From CAYLQA01 sp964385695 (GTDB lineage: Bacteria; Desulfobacterota; Desulfobulbia; Desulfobulbales; Desulfurivibrionaceae): DNA of 47,384 nt. The DNA lies in the NCBI GenBank assembly GCA_964385695.1, contig CAYLQA010000030.1:1-47384 (forward strand). Reading direction: 5' to 3'. The position numbers and the translations under genes were made by a program. Positions 1-7,537 of this stretch are shown piece by piece; positions within the stretch are counted from its first letter, which is position 1; each line of letters starts with the position of its first letter. The notes below the pieces were generated by a model. That model was given only the letters and a program-made list of their open reading frames with translations. It was not told the DNA's origin and searched no databases.

Positions 1-38
1 ACCTGTCATTAACAATAAAGTCACTCAAAGCATACGCG

Positions 39-1463
39 ATGGGTGCCGTCTCTTTCTTCAATTTAAAAAGATCTATCGCAGTACTCACAATTACCTTTCA
101 TTTAGTAATATTTATTCCGAATCAATCCAAGGCCGCGCTTCCGCTTGTACCCATTGCAGCGGCAGCAGTAGGCGGATTAATCCTTGCCGCCGGTGCGGCA
201 GATCCCAATATGCAATTCAATGCTCCTGCCGTGTGGGATGCAACCCAACAGGCTGTATCTGCTGCTGGTGATACCGCACGGTTGGCATATGGGCTTGTAA
301 AAGTCCCTTTGGTTGCCGGTGGTGAAAAGCTTTATGGCAAGCTTTGCACGCTTGGTATGAAGTTTGGGGATTTGAAGGATTGGGTTCTTAATAACCCAGA
401 TGAGGCACCTATACTATCCGGGGTTATGGATGACTCTTCCGGTATAGATCCTCAGATAGGTGACATTCGTACCGTAACAAATACTACGACTTGTGATACT
501 TCAACTGTCGAAATTGTATCAACACCAAATGATATAGGGCCGGGCAGCTATGATATCGGCTTTGTCAGTTCATACATGTGTGGTGGCTGTTCTAGTGGAT
601 TAACCTTTAAGGAAGGCAGTGTTTTTTGGATTATGGGCGCTGCATCTGTTAGCGGCGATCAATGTAATTTTTCTAGTCGTGTTTCTTATAATGCCTACTT
701 AGTTGACTCTTCAACCCCTTTAACTCCTCTTTCTGTTGACCCTGCTGCCTTTGCAGGGAATTTACCTGCCTCAGAGGATGTTGCGAAAGAACTTGAGAAG
801 GCTATGGGGGCGAACCCTGACAAGGTGATTGCTTCTGATACTGACGATGCATCAGTTGGTGCCTCCGGTACAGCTCCTCCTTTGCCAAAAGTTAACGACA
901 CCTCCCCTTATCACGCAGATGCTTCGGCAGAATCAGCAAAAGAAGCGGCTGTTGCAGCGCAAGCTTTGGCTGATGCCAGTCCGGATGATGCATCATTACA
1001 GATTGCAGCACTTGAGGCTCAAGTAGCAGCGCAGCAAGCTTCCCTTGAGGCTGTTCAGGCCCAAGAAAACACAGAGCCGCTTGCTGTGGATCTGTCCCCT
1101 GTTGTTGCAGAGTTGCAAAATATTGACAGTAAACTTGCTGCACAGAATGAGGGTATGGAGCTTTCCGTTGGTGAGGCAACCATTAACCCCAACAGTTATG
1201 ATCCCAACTTTGAACAACCGCCTGAAGATGATTTTAAGGCCATTGTTGCAGGGTATATCACCTCCGGCCTTCCCTATTCGGATGTGATCAAACAATCCCG
1301 CGCAGTGGTGGCAAGCTCTGATCCTGTTATCCGCTATTGGTACAAGGAACAGGAGTTCACCATTGATTTTACCCCTTTTCAGGGTGTGCTTCAGATCATG
1401 GGGGCAGGTGTTTTCTTTGCCTCTATTCTTTTGAGCTATTTCATCATTGTGGGTAAATCATGA
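39..1463 (+). CDS. Inovirus pIII-like adsorption/minor coat protein
   Basis: This 474-residue exported protein is the probable tip (adsorption) protein of the filamentous prophage. Residues 1-32 form a plausible signal peptide (basic stretch, hydrophobic core, cleavage after QSKA). The middle is rich in Ala, Ser and Asp, with an Ala/Gln-rich, probably helical linker at about residues 295-345. A single hydrophobic helix at about residues 450-470 ends close to the C-terminus. A large periplasmic domain anchored by a C-terminal helix matches the pIII plan, and the gene sits directly before the pVI-like and Zot genes as in other inoviruses. I recognise no sequence-specific receptor domain. The reading frame stays open to the left edge, so a start upstream of the window cannot be excluded; no good Shine-Dalgarno precedes position 39. 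The identification rests mainly on architecture and synteny. Confidence 0.65.
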   Translation: MGAVSFFNLKRSIAVLTITFHLVIFIPNQSKAALPLVPIAAAAVGGLILAAGAADPNMQFNAPAVWDATQQAVSAAGDTARLAYGLVKVPLVAGGEKLYGKLCTLGMKFGDLKDWVLNNPDEAPILSGVMDDSSGIDPQIGDIRTVTNTTTCDTSTVEIVSTPNDIGPGSYDIGFVSSYMCGGCSSGLTFKEGSVFWIMGAASVSGDQCNFSSRVSYNAYLVDSSTPLTPLSVDPAAFAGNLPASEDVAKELEKAMGANPDKVIASDTDDASVGASGTAPPLPKVNDTSPYHADASAESAKEAAVAAQALADASPDDASLQIAALEAQVAAQQASLEAVQAQENTEPLAVDLSPVVAELQNIDSKLAAQNEGMELSVGEATINPNSYDPNFEQPPEDDFKAIVAGYITSGLPYSDVIKQSRAVVASSDPVIRYWYKEQEFTIDFTPFQGVLQIMGAGVFFASILLSYFIIVGKS

Positions 1464-1798
1464 TTCCTATTATCGGTACTGGCATAGCTGCCTTGGCAGG
1501 CAAGTTCCTGGCAGACAAGATCCTTTATTACGTTGCCATTAAAGCATTAATCGTGGTGGCCTTAACCGTCACCCTGCCTATCATCCTGAAAAATCTTATT
1601 ACCTGGCTTTTCTCCTCAATCATGGAGATCACCCAGGCAAATCTGCCTGATTCTTCTACCCTGCAAAGCTTTGTTTTGCAGTTTGAGGGAGTGGGCGGCT
1701 TCTTTGCCACGCACTTACGTATCCCTGAGGCGGTGAGCGTTGTCATTACCGCCCTTACCATTCGTTTAGTTTTGAACCTTATCCCAATGGTGCGCTGA
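1460..1798 (+). CDS. DUF2523-like pVI minor coat protein
   Basis: This 112-residue, very hydrophobic protein has two to three predicted membrane segments (roughly residues 3-20, 24-50 and 88-110). It overlaps the end of the pIII-like gene by four bases (ATGA), which suggests translational coupling. In inoviruses a small polytopic protein of the DUF2523/pVI type sits between the pIII and pI/Zot genes; it caps the virion end together with pIII and is needed for release from the membrane. Size, hydrophobicity and position fit that role. There is no catalytic motif to check, so the assignment depends on context and general resemblance. Confidence 0.6.
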   Translation: MIPIIGTGIAALAGKFLADKILYYVAIKALIVVALTVTLPIILKNLITWLFSSIMEITQANLPDSSTLQSFVLQFEGVGGFFATHLRIPEAVSVVITALTIRLVLNLIPMVR

Positions 1799-2157
1799 TG
1801 AAATCCCTTTTTACTTTCATGCTCATACTTCTTGCACCGTCATTGGTTTCTGCCTCTGATCTGGTCAACCTGGATTTTGACGGGGTGGATATCAAAATCC
1901 TTACCGAGATTGTCAGCGACATTAAGAAAAAGCCGGTGATGTACTGCGAAGGGTTTTCCGGTGAGGTGCGTTTGGTGTCTACAACTCCGGTAAAGCCCCA
2001 GGTGTTCTTTAATCTCTATGGGGAATTGATCCGTGAGCTTGGCTACAACGTGTTTGAGTTTAGGAATCACATGATGATTTCACGGCAGGTTGGTTTTCAT
2101 CCAGAGCCCAGGGGAATGGAAGGACATGAGCCTCAGGGGGTTAAGACATGGCAGTAA
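1798..2157 (+). CDS. Small exported protein resembling a lone secretin N-terminal domain
   Basis: This 119-residue protein has a clear signal peptide (about residues 1-19, cleavage after VSA). One compact domain follows, whose pattern resembles the N0/STN domain of secretins such as GspD, PilQ and phage pIV: a V-x-L-D-F-x-x-V-D-I strand, a helix with E-I-V-S-D-I, a V-x-L-V-S-T-T-P strand, a helix with L-I-R-E-L-G-Y, and a final M-I-S strand. No beta-barrel secretin domain follows; the protein ends in a short Gly/His/Pro-rich tail. It overlaps the previous gene by one base and zot by ten, so it belongs to the assembly operon. In phage f1, pIV carries such domains plus the outer-membrane channel. 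Here only the domain thought to contact the inner-membrane complex is present, so an adaptor to a host secretin is possible. The fold call is my reading of the sequence, not a search result. Confidence 0.6.
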   Translation: MKSLFTFMLILLAPSLVSASDLVNLDFDGVDIKILTEIVSDIKKKPVMYCEGFSGEVRLVSTTPVKPQVFFNLYGELIRELGYNVFEFRNHMMISRQVGFHPEPRGMEGHEPQGVKTWQ

Positions 2158-3113
2158 GGATTGTAGACGGTAATCCCGGAGCCGGAAAGACATACTGGGC
2201 CGTGCATCATCTGCTTAAAATCTATTTTGAGCATGAGCCGGATCTGGGCCAGTACTTCCTTAAAGAAGAGTTCAAGGACGTGATCATCATCACCAATATC
2301 GATTCCTTGAAGCTGCCCCATGAGTCCCTGGATGAGCTTATAGCAAAGTGTAACCAAGAGGAAGAGGTTGACCCCAAGATGCTTGATAAATACGGCAAGG
2401 GGTATCTCTTCTTCTCCCACGATTATCAAAAGAAGCTGGCTGAGCAGATCCAGGCCCCGGTTGTGTATGTGATCGATGAGGCACAACGCTTCTTTCATAA
2501 GCGGTATTACTTCCGCCCGGTGTTTGAGTGGTTCGAGTTGCACCGCCATTTCCAGCAGGACATTTTCCTGGTTACCCAGAAGTACCGCAAGCTGGCCCCG
2601 GATATTTTGGATCTGTGCGAGATCATCGTGCATGGGGTTGCCCGTACCCGATCTTTGACCGGCAAGGAGTTTCGATACAAGCACCTTTCCGAGGGTGATG
2701 TGATGAAGACCGAGGTTGTTATCAAGAACCAGAAGGTTTTTGCCCTGTACAAGTCCATGATGGGCGGCAAGGAGGTGGAGAAGATCGATAACCCACTCAT
2801 TAAGAAGGTGGCAATGATACTGGTGGCTGTTGTTGCCATTGGTATTTTCGGTTTCTACCGCCTAAGTAACTCCTTTGGTTCCGGCAGTAAAGTGGATCAA
2901 CAAGCAGCAACACAAAATGCAACAACTATTGCCGGCCCCATCTCAACGCAACCTAATGCCGCTCCTAATCAGGCTTTCGGCAACATGATTCCTGTTCGTT
3001 ACTCAAAGATCATGGGCAAGGTCTATATCATCTTCCAGGGCGATCTTTACGAAGCCTCTACCTTTCCTCACAAGCTCGAACGGAAAGGGAAATCTTTATA
3101 CGTACGCATGTGA
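2148..3113 (+). CDS. zot: Zot/pI filamentous phage assembly ATPase
   Basis: This is the inner-membrane assembly ATPase of the inovirus (gene I product/Zot family), which drives extrusion of single-stranded DNA through the envelope as coat protein is added. The N-terminus carries a Walker A motif (GNPGAGKT, residues 8-15), and a Walker B-like VVYVIDEAQ lies at about residues 105-113. One transmembrane helix at about residues 220-237 separates the cytoplasmic ATPase from a periplasmic tail containing a Gln/Ala/Asn-rich linker and a small terminal domain. The length of 321 residues is normal for the family. The start at 2148 overlaps the secretin-like gene by ten bases and places the P-loop at the usual distance from the N-terminus. 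The periplasmic tail is the part expected to contact a secretin. Confidence 0.9.
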   Translation: MAVRIVDGNPGAGKTYWAVHHLLKIYFEHEPDLGQYFLKEEFKDVIIITNIDSLKLPHESLDELIAKCNQEEEVDPKMLDKYGKGYLFFSHDYQKKLAEQIQAPVVYVIDEAQRFFHKRYYFRPVFEWFELHRHFQQDIFLVTQKYRKLAPDILDLCEIIVHGVARTRSLTGKEFRYKHLSEGDVMKTEVVIKNQKVFALYKSMMGGKEVEKIDNPLIKKVAMILVAVVAIGIFGFYRLSNSFGSGSKVDQQAATQNATTIAGPISTQPNAAPNQAFGNMIPVRYSKIMGKVYIIFQGDLYEASTFPHKLERKGKSLYVRM

Positions 3114-3335
3114 GGAGCGACAAAGACGGGTTTTGTGAGCGGGGAAAACTTGGACTCCGCGAATCAATAACCCGGCTGCAGGAGCGTATCACACATCAGT
3201 CATACATTTTTCTGAGCAGAGCGAAGTGGCCGGAGGCCTTGGAAACGGATCAGCACGGAAAATATTTTAAACACTGTCAGTTATTCAGCATCAAGACTGA
3301 CTCACACTTACTAAGCAATCTTTTGGGGCAATGTT
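3114..3335. other. Prophage intergenic region between zot and rep
   Basis: These 222 bases between zot and the replication gene show no convincing gene. They hold several short inverted repeats, for example GCGG/CCGC around 3139-3162 and a compact GGCC-GGA-GGCC element near 3230. In filamentous phages such a hairpin-rich gap often carries the replication origin or packaging signal, but I cannot identify either from motifs. Confidence 0.4.
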
Positions 3336-4544
3336 ATGGAAAATTTCATTTTAGATGGTTGTAGAGCGGTGCAACGAGAAGGCTCCCAAACCCGAACAAC
3401 GTGGGAGCCTAGACTAGCCACTGGGTTGGATACTTTGAAGATGACCTTCTGGGTGGACTTTTCAAACTCTCTTCTTTTTCACCAGCTTGAAGAAGCCAAA
3501 AAGAAAGCTCAAAACCTCGACATTGAATCGGAGCCGATCAACCTGGGCGATTACGAGTTCAACGTCATGCGGACAGGTGTGCAGATGTTTCAATTCCGGT
3601 TAGTGCGTGGTGACATTCGTGTTCTTCTCTCCCCACGAAAGCATACCTCCAACATTCCTAATTGCCGCCTGGAAATTGGTTCCGTCTCCTGCTGGACACC
3701 GGGTTACAACAAGGTGGTTGAGGACTTCAAGGCCATGCTGGAAATGCTCGGTGGGGTCTTTTGCAAGGAAAAGGTATCTGAGGCCCACCTGTGCGCTGAT
3801 GCAATCGGCCAGGACATAAAGAAGCTGCCGGTTGCCAATCAGGACCAATGGATAACCAGGGCACAGACCTTTTCTCCCCATTATCGCCACCGCAAGCTTA
3901 CCGGTGTTTCCATCGGCTCCGGTGACCTTATGCTGCGGATCTACGATAAGGTAGAGGAACTTAAAAAGAAATCGCAGCACAAAATAATCCCATTCATGCA
4001 GATATGGGGCCTCGATGATATTGAGAAGGCCAAGGTGACACGTATCGAATTCCAGGTGCGCCGATCCATTCTCAAAGAGTTCAAGTTCAACGGCCAGACA
4101 AAGCGCATTGATACGCTTGAGGATCTGAACAACTCGCTTTCCTCTATCTGGTCATACTTGGTTGAGGAGTGGGCCAAGCTCACCGAAACTCCGGTAGACC
4201 GAAAGCACAATCATCAATCAAGGGCCGGGACTCATGAGTTTTGGGAGCAAATACGGGAGGCTGATTTCTCCGGTGACGAAGATGTTGAGCGGGTCACTTC
4301 AAGTCCCATGTGTGACCTTGTCGCCTTGAAGCTGCAAATGGCCGGTATCGGCATGACCATTGCTGCTGCCCTAGGCAGAAAGAAGGATGACCTTGAAACG
4401 ATCATTGCCTTTAGCCAGGGGGCGCTTGAGGGGACCATACGAGGTCTGTTTAAGGACAAGGACGATTTTATTAAGCGCATGGAACGAAAGGTGAACAGGG
4501 TGCAGCCTTTTAGAGATGCGCTGGCCGTAGCACATGCAATGTAA
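3336..4544 (+). CDS. Inovirus replication initiation protein (Rep_trans type)
   Basis: This 402-residue protein resembles the phage replication initiation factor family (Rep_trans, as in RstA of CTX phage), which nicks the double-stranded form to start rolling-circle replication. Visible family features are TGLDTLKMTFWVDF near residues 29-42, the LMLRIYDKVEEL segment around residue 205, and the following VTRIEFQVRR strand. The C-terminal third is helical and charged. ATG 3336 has a weak G-rich stretch upstream (TTTTGGGG). Alternatives are TTG 3426 or ATG 3441, which would put the strong hairpin at 3380-3410 outside the coding sequence. The next gene begins 18 bases downstream. The family call is good; the exact start is uncertain. 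Confidence 0.75.
   Translation: MENFILDGCRAVQREGSQTRTTWEPRLATGLDTLKMTFWVDFSNSLLFHQLEEAKKKAQNLDIESEPINLGDYEFNVMRTGVQMFQFRLVRGDIRVLLSPRKHTSNIPNCRLEIGSVSCWTPGYNKVVEDFKAMLEMLGGVFCKEKVSEAHLCADAIGQDIKKLPVANQDQWITRAQTFSPHYRHRKLTGVSIGSGDLMLRIYDKVEELKKKSQHKIIPFMQIWGLDDIEKAKVTRIEFQVRRSILKEFKFNGQTKRIDTLEDLNNSLSSIWSYLVEEWAKLTETPVDRKHNHQSRAGTHEFWEQIREADFSGDEDVERVTSSPMCDLVALKLQMAGIGMTIAAALGRKKDDLETIIAFSQGALEGTIRGLFKDKDDFIKRMERKVNRVQPFRDALAVAHAM
3380..3410. repeat. Perfect 9-bp inverted repeat, 13-nt loop, near the 5' end of rep
   Basis: AGGCTCCCA (3380-3388) pairs perfectly with TGGGAGCCT (3402-3410) around a 13-base A/C-rich loop. The hairpin lies in the first 25 codons of the annotated rep frame, or just upstream of its alternative starts. 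Rolling-circle origins and inovirus packaging signals are often hairpins next to the Rep gene, so this is a candidate for either. A translation-control hairpin for rep is also possible. Confidence 0.45.
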
Positions 4545-4562
4545 CGATCTATCGGAAACCTC

Positions 4563-4772
4563 ATGAACACGAACACCATAACACAAGATACACTTGCCAC
4601 CCTGACAGGGTACAAATCAGCCTGTGATATTGCCGCATGTCTTGCGCGGCAAGGAATCCCATATTTTCAGGGAAAGCGTGGTAGGATATTTACTACTGTT
4701 TCTGCTTTTGAAGTTGCCATGGGAATCAAAGACGTACCCACCACACAGACCCAGGAAATTGAGGTGCTATGA
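4563..4772 (+). CDS. Small DUF4224-like DNA-binding protein of the prophage
   Basis: This 69-residue protein has the pattern of DUF4224 phage proteins: T-x-x-x-L-A-x-L-T-G-Y-K-S-A near the N-terminus, then a helix ending in L-x-x-x-G-I-P-Y and a short G-R-x-x-T strand. The fold is probably a small winged helix or helix-turn-helix. It overlaps the integrase gene by four bases, so the two are probably co-translated. Small proteins placed directly before an integrase are often excisionases or regulators of the integration decision. That role is inferred from position only. Confidence 0.6.
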   Translation: MNTNTITQDTLATLTGYKSACDIAACLARQGIPYFQGKRGRIFTTVSAFEVAMGIKDVPTTQTQEIEVL

Positions 4773-5881
4773 TGTCCCCCAAGAAACGCACAAAAAACGT
4801 CAACTGGCCGAAATATGTAACCGAAGCCAACGGACGCATTGTCTACCGGCCACGGGTGCCGCAAGAACTACGGGGCAAGATCAAGACAGACAAGGGTGGA
4901 TTTTGCACACCTATTAAACTAGGCGTTGTTGGCGACCCTGACGATAAAATAATCCGCGCCTATGTAGCAGCAAAACAACAGTTTGAGATAGAAAAAGAGC
5001 CGGACAAGAATACCCTAAACTGGTTGCGTGCAGAGTTTGAAAAGTCAACGGCATTCACCGACCTCGCCCCCAAGACGCAAACCCAATATTCTCAATTCTT
5101 AACCGCCCTGCTCTCCCACCCAATAAAATCCGCTGGTAAAGAAAAAACACTCGGCTCGTTGCTGGTATCGCAGATAACCTCCCCACTCTTGCGCCGTGTT
5201 GCGGATAAGCGGTTAAAAAATATGAAGGAAGAGGGGAAAAAGGGAACCGTATATATCAACCGGCAACTCGCTGCCCTTTCCTCGGCGTTTTCCTGGGGGC
5301 TACAATATATTGACGGCCTGGGCATAACGGCAAACCCCTGTGTAGGCATAAAGCGATTTAAAGAGGCCCCGAAAAAAAGATATGTGACAGACAAGGAATA
5401 CGCGAAGCAATACGAAATTGCCGGTACAGTGGCCGACTACCTGCCCGTATTGTTTGAACATGCTTATTTATTGGCCTCCAGGGGTATCGAGGTCAGGGCG
5501 TTGAAAATTTCAGATGTGACAGAAGAGGGATATGAGGTCAACAGGCGCAAGGGATCGGAATCAAACACCATCCAGTGGTCGGACAGGCTGCGGGCCGCTT
5601 ATGAGGCCGCGCTTACCCTGCACCGGAAAAGAAAGGTGTCCTCTGTTTACCTGATTACATCAACCAAGGGTGGCAAGCTGTCAGAAAGAGCCTTACAGAG
5701 TGCCATGCAGCGGCTCAAAAAAAAGATGGCAGAAAATGGCCTGGATGGATTTTGGACACTCCACGATTTAAAAAGAAAAGGTATTACCGACTCAGAAAAT
5801 AAGGGGATCGGTGGTCACAAAACGGAAGAAATGCGCCGCCGATATGACCTGGAAAGAAAGAAATTTTCACCCCCAAAATAA
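4769..5881 (+). CDS. int: Phage tyrosine recombinase (integrase)
   Basis: This 370-residue tyrosine recombinase probably integrates the filamentous phage into the adjacent tRNA-Thr gene. The N-terminal 90 residues form an arm-binding-like region, residues 90-200 the core-binding (SAM-like) domain, and residues 205-370 the catalytic domain. The catalytic set is visible: Arg238 in ASRGIEVRAL, His332 in the box HDLKRKG, His350 in GGHKTEEM, and Tyr359 as nucleophile. The second-box arginine is replaced by Lys335 (HDLK instead of HDLR), a variant I recall from other phage integrases. Translation starts at 4769 (ATGATG, so 4772 is equally possible), overlapping the small upstream gene. The gene ends 96 bases from the 3' end of the tRNA, the usual arrangement for a tRNA-targeting integrase. 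Confidence 0.9.
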   Translation: MMSPKKRTKNVNWPKYVTEANGRIVYRPRVPQELRGKIKTDKGGFCTPIKLGVVGDPDDKIIRAYVAAKQQFEIEKEPDKNTLNWLRAEFEKSTAFTDLAPKTQTQYSQFLTALLSHPIKSAGKEKTLGSLLVSQITSPLLRRVADKRLKNMKEEGKKGTVYINRQLAALSSAFSWGLQYIDGLGITANPCVGIKRFKEAPKKRYVTDKEYAKQYEIAGTVADYLPVLFEHAYLLASRGIEVRALKISDVTEEGYEVNRRKGSESNTIQWSDRLRAAYEAALTLHRKRKVSSVYLITSTKGGKLSERALQSAMQRLKKKMAENGLDGFWTLHDLKRKGITDSENKGIGGHKTEEMRRRYDLERKKFSPPK

Positions 5882-6000
5882 GGGTTTTGTTCCTAACTTC
5901 TATTTTTTTGTGCCTAAACCGCATATTTCAAGCAACACCGGGGTTGACATACATTACCGACATTGCAATGATTTCAATGGAGCCACCGAGCGGAGTCGAA
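5882..6000. other. Probable right attachment-site region of the inovirus prophage
   Basis: The integrase gene ends at 5881 and the 3' terminal bases of a tRNA-Thr gene (minus strand) begin at 5978. Tyrosine integrases commonly recombine in the 3' half of a tRNA gene and leave it intact, so the phage-chromosome junction is probably within about 5978-6020. The second att copy would lie left of position 1 and cannot be seen, so the core sequence cannot be defined. The 96 bases between int and the tRNA show no gene. Confidence 0.5.
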
Positions 6001-6053
6001 CCGCTGACTTGCTGATTACGAATCAGCTACTCTACCAACTGAGTTACGATGGC
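5978..6053 (-). tRNA. tRNA-Thr (anticodon CGT)
   Basis: Read on the minus strand, the 76 bases fold as a standard cloverleaf. The acceptor stem GCCATCG pairs with CGGTGGC (one G-T pair), the D-loop contains AGTTGG, and the anticodon stem GCTGA/TCAGC holds the loop TTCGTAA with anticodon CGT. The T-arm contains GGTTCGACTCC. The 3' CCA is encoded (5978-5980 on the plus strand reads TGG). Its 3' end faces the prophage integrase, so it is the likely integration target. Confidence 0.95.
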
Positions 6054-6088
6054 ACAGATACTATCTTACTCGGAAACAGAGAAATGCT

Positions 6089-6117
6089 CTACTAACAATT
6101 TCATCCTAATATGTCAA
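6089..6117 (-). promoter_or_regulatory. Predicted sigma-70 promoter of the tRNA-Thr gene
   Basis: On the minus strand a perfect -35 box TTGACA (6112-6117) is followed after 17 bases by TAGTAG (6089-6094), a weak -10 box. The tRNA 5' end lies 35 bases further downstream. The -35 match is strong and the -10 poor, so confidence is moderate. Confidence 0.4.
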
Positions 6118-6168
6118 GAATTACGAGACATTAGGCCATGAGAGTAACCTTTCAATTTCTATACTGAA

Positions 6169-7533
6169 ATGCCTAAAAACAACAAGATATCCATACTGGT
6201 CGTTGACGATGACGATTCCCATCGCATCATGCTCAAAACCATGCTCAGTGAATGGGGTTGGCTGGTAGATGAAGCAGATGACGGCACCACAGCGGTTGCA
6301 GCGGTTGAGGAATCCCCTTTTGATGCTATTTTGATGGATGTACGCATGACCAAGATGGACGGCATGGAGGCGCTGACAAGAATCCACGCCTATAACCCTG
6401 CGATCCCGGTGGTTATCATGACAGCCTACTCGTCAGTAGACGCCGCAGTTGAGGCCATAAAGAATGGGGCCCATGATTACCTGACAAAGCCGCTGGACTT
6501 TGATCGCTTGCGCCTGGCATTGGACAAAGCCCTTGATCATCGCCAGGTCGTTGAAGAAAAACAGGCCGAACGCAGAGACGATGCGTTGCCAATTGACACC
6601 GGCGGCATAATCGGCACATCAAAACCGATGACGGACCTGCTGGAGATGATCAGCTATGTTGCCCCCACCGAGGCAACGGTTTTGATCTCCGGAGAATCCG
6701 GTACCGGCAAAGAGTTGATCGCTTCCGCCCTGCATAATAACTCGGCAAGAAGCGATGGCCCCTTTATCAAAGTGAACTGTGCCGCCCTGGTTGAGAACCT
6801 GCTTGAATCAGAGCTGTTCGGCCATGAAAAAGGTGCTTTTACAGGGGCAGACAAACGCCGGGACGGGAAATTCGTTCAGGCCAACAACGGCACCATCTTC
6901 CTTGACGAGATCAGCGAGACATCAGCGGCCATGCAGGCAAAACTGCTCCGCGTCCTCCAGGAACATGAGGTGCAACGTGTCGGTGGGCAGGAGACCCTTT
7001 CTGTTGATGTGCGGGTGCTGGCAGCAAGCAACAGAAACCTTGAGGAAGAGGTGAAAAGCGGCCGTTTCCGGGAAGATCTTTACTACCGACTCAACGTGGT
7101 AACCTTGCAGATCCCTTCACTGAACGAAAGGCGAGAGGATATTGCTCTGCTTGCCCAACATTTTGTGGAAAAATTTGCGCAAAAAAATAATCGCCAGGTG
7201 AACGGGATCACCCCGCAATGCATGGATCTTTTGCTCAACTACCCTTGGCCGGGAAATGTCCGTGAACTGGAAAATGCCATCGAACGCGGCGTGATATTGA
7301 TGCGCGGTGATTACCTTGATGAAAAAAGCCTGCCGCTTTCGGTTATCCGCTGGGCCGAGCAGGCCCCGTCCGAATCAGCCTCAGGTACACCCGCCTCTTT
7401 GGAAGAGGCAGAGAAAATGGTGATTGAAAAAACACTGCATGAAACAGATGGCAATAAGAGCGAAACGGCTCGCCGCCTCAACATTACCAGGAAAACCCTG
7501 CTCAGTAAGATGAACAAGTACGGCCTGAGCTGA
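6169..7533 (+). CDS. NtrC-family sigma-54-dependent response regulator
   Basis: This 454-residue enhancer-binding response regulator activates sigma-54 promoters when phosphorylated. The receiver domain spans residues 6-120, with the acidic pocket DDDD at 13-16, phosphoacceptor Asp57 in MDVRM and Lys107 in LTKPLD. A central AAA+ domain follows: Walker A GESGTGKE at 175-182 and the sigma-54 contact loop GAFTGA at 222-227. A Fis-type helix-turn-helix (GNKSETARRLNITRKTLLSKM) ends the protein. The length is typical of the AtoC/ZraR type. No histidine kinase gene is adjacent, so the partner and regulon are unknown. The gene converges with the minus-strand PP-loop gene four bases away, with no evident terminator between them. 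Confidence 0.95.
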   Translation: MPKNNKISILVVDDDDSHRIMLKTMLSEWGWLVDEADDGTTAVAAVEESPFDAILMDVRMTKMDGMEALTRIHAYNPAIPVVIMTAYSSVDAAVEAIKNGAHDYLTKPLDFDRLRLALDKALDHRQVVEEKQAERRDDALPIDTGGIIGTSKPMTDLLEMISYVAPTEATVLISGESGTGKELIASALHNNSARSDGPFIKVNCAALVENLLESELFGHEKGAFTGADKRRDGKFVQANNGTIFLDEISETSAAMQAKLLRVLQEHEVQRVGGQETLSVDVRVLAASNRNLEEEVKSGRFREDLYYRLNVVTLQIPSLNERREDIALLAQHFVEKFAQKNNRQVNGITPQCMDLLLNYPWPGNVRELENAIERGVILMRGDYLDEKSLPLSVIRWAEQAPSESASGTPASLEEAEKMVIEKTLHETDGNKSETARRLNITRKTLLSKMNKYGLS

Positions 7534-7537
7534 AGAA

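Noticed and set aside
2148..3113. Zot as an enterotoxin
   Set aside because: Family name only; the P-loop ATPase plus membrane helix and phage context show a virion assembly protein.
3110..3364. 84-residue ORF between zot and rep
   Set aside because: It overlaps zot and the start of rep, has no family resemblance and spans the hairpin-rich spacer.
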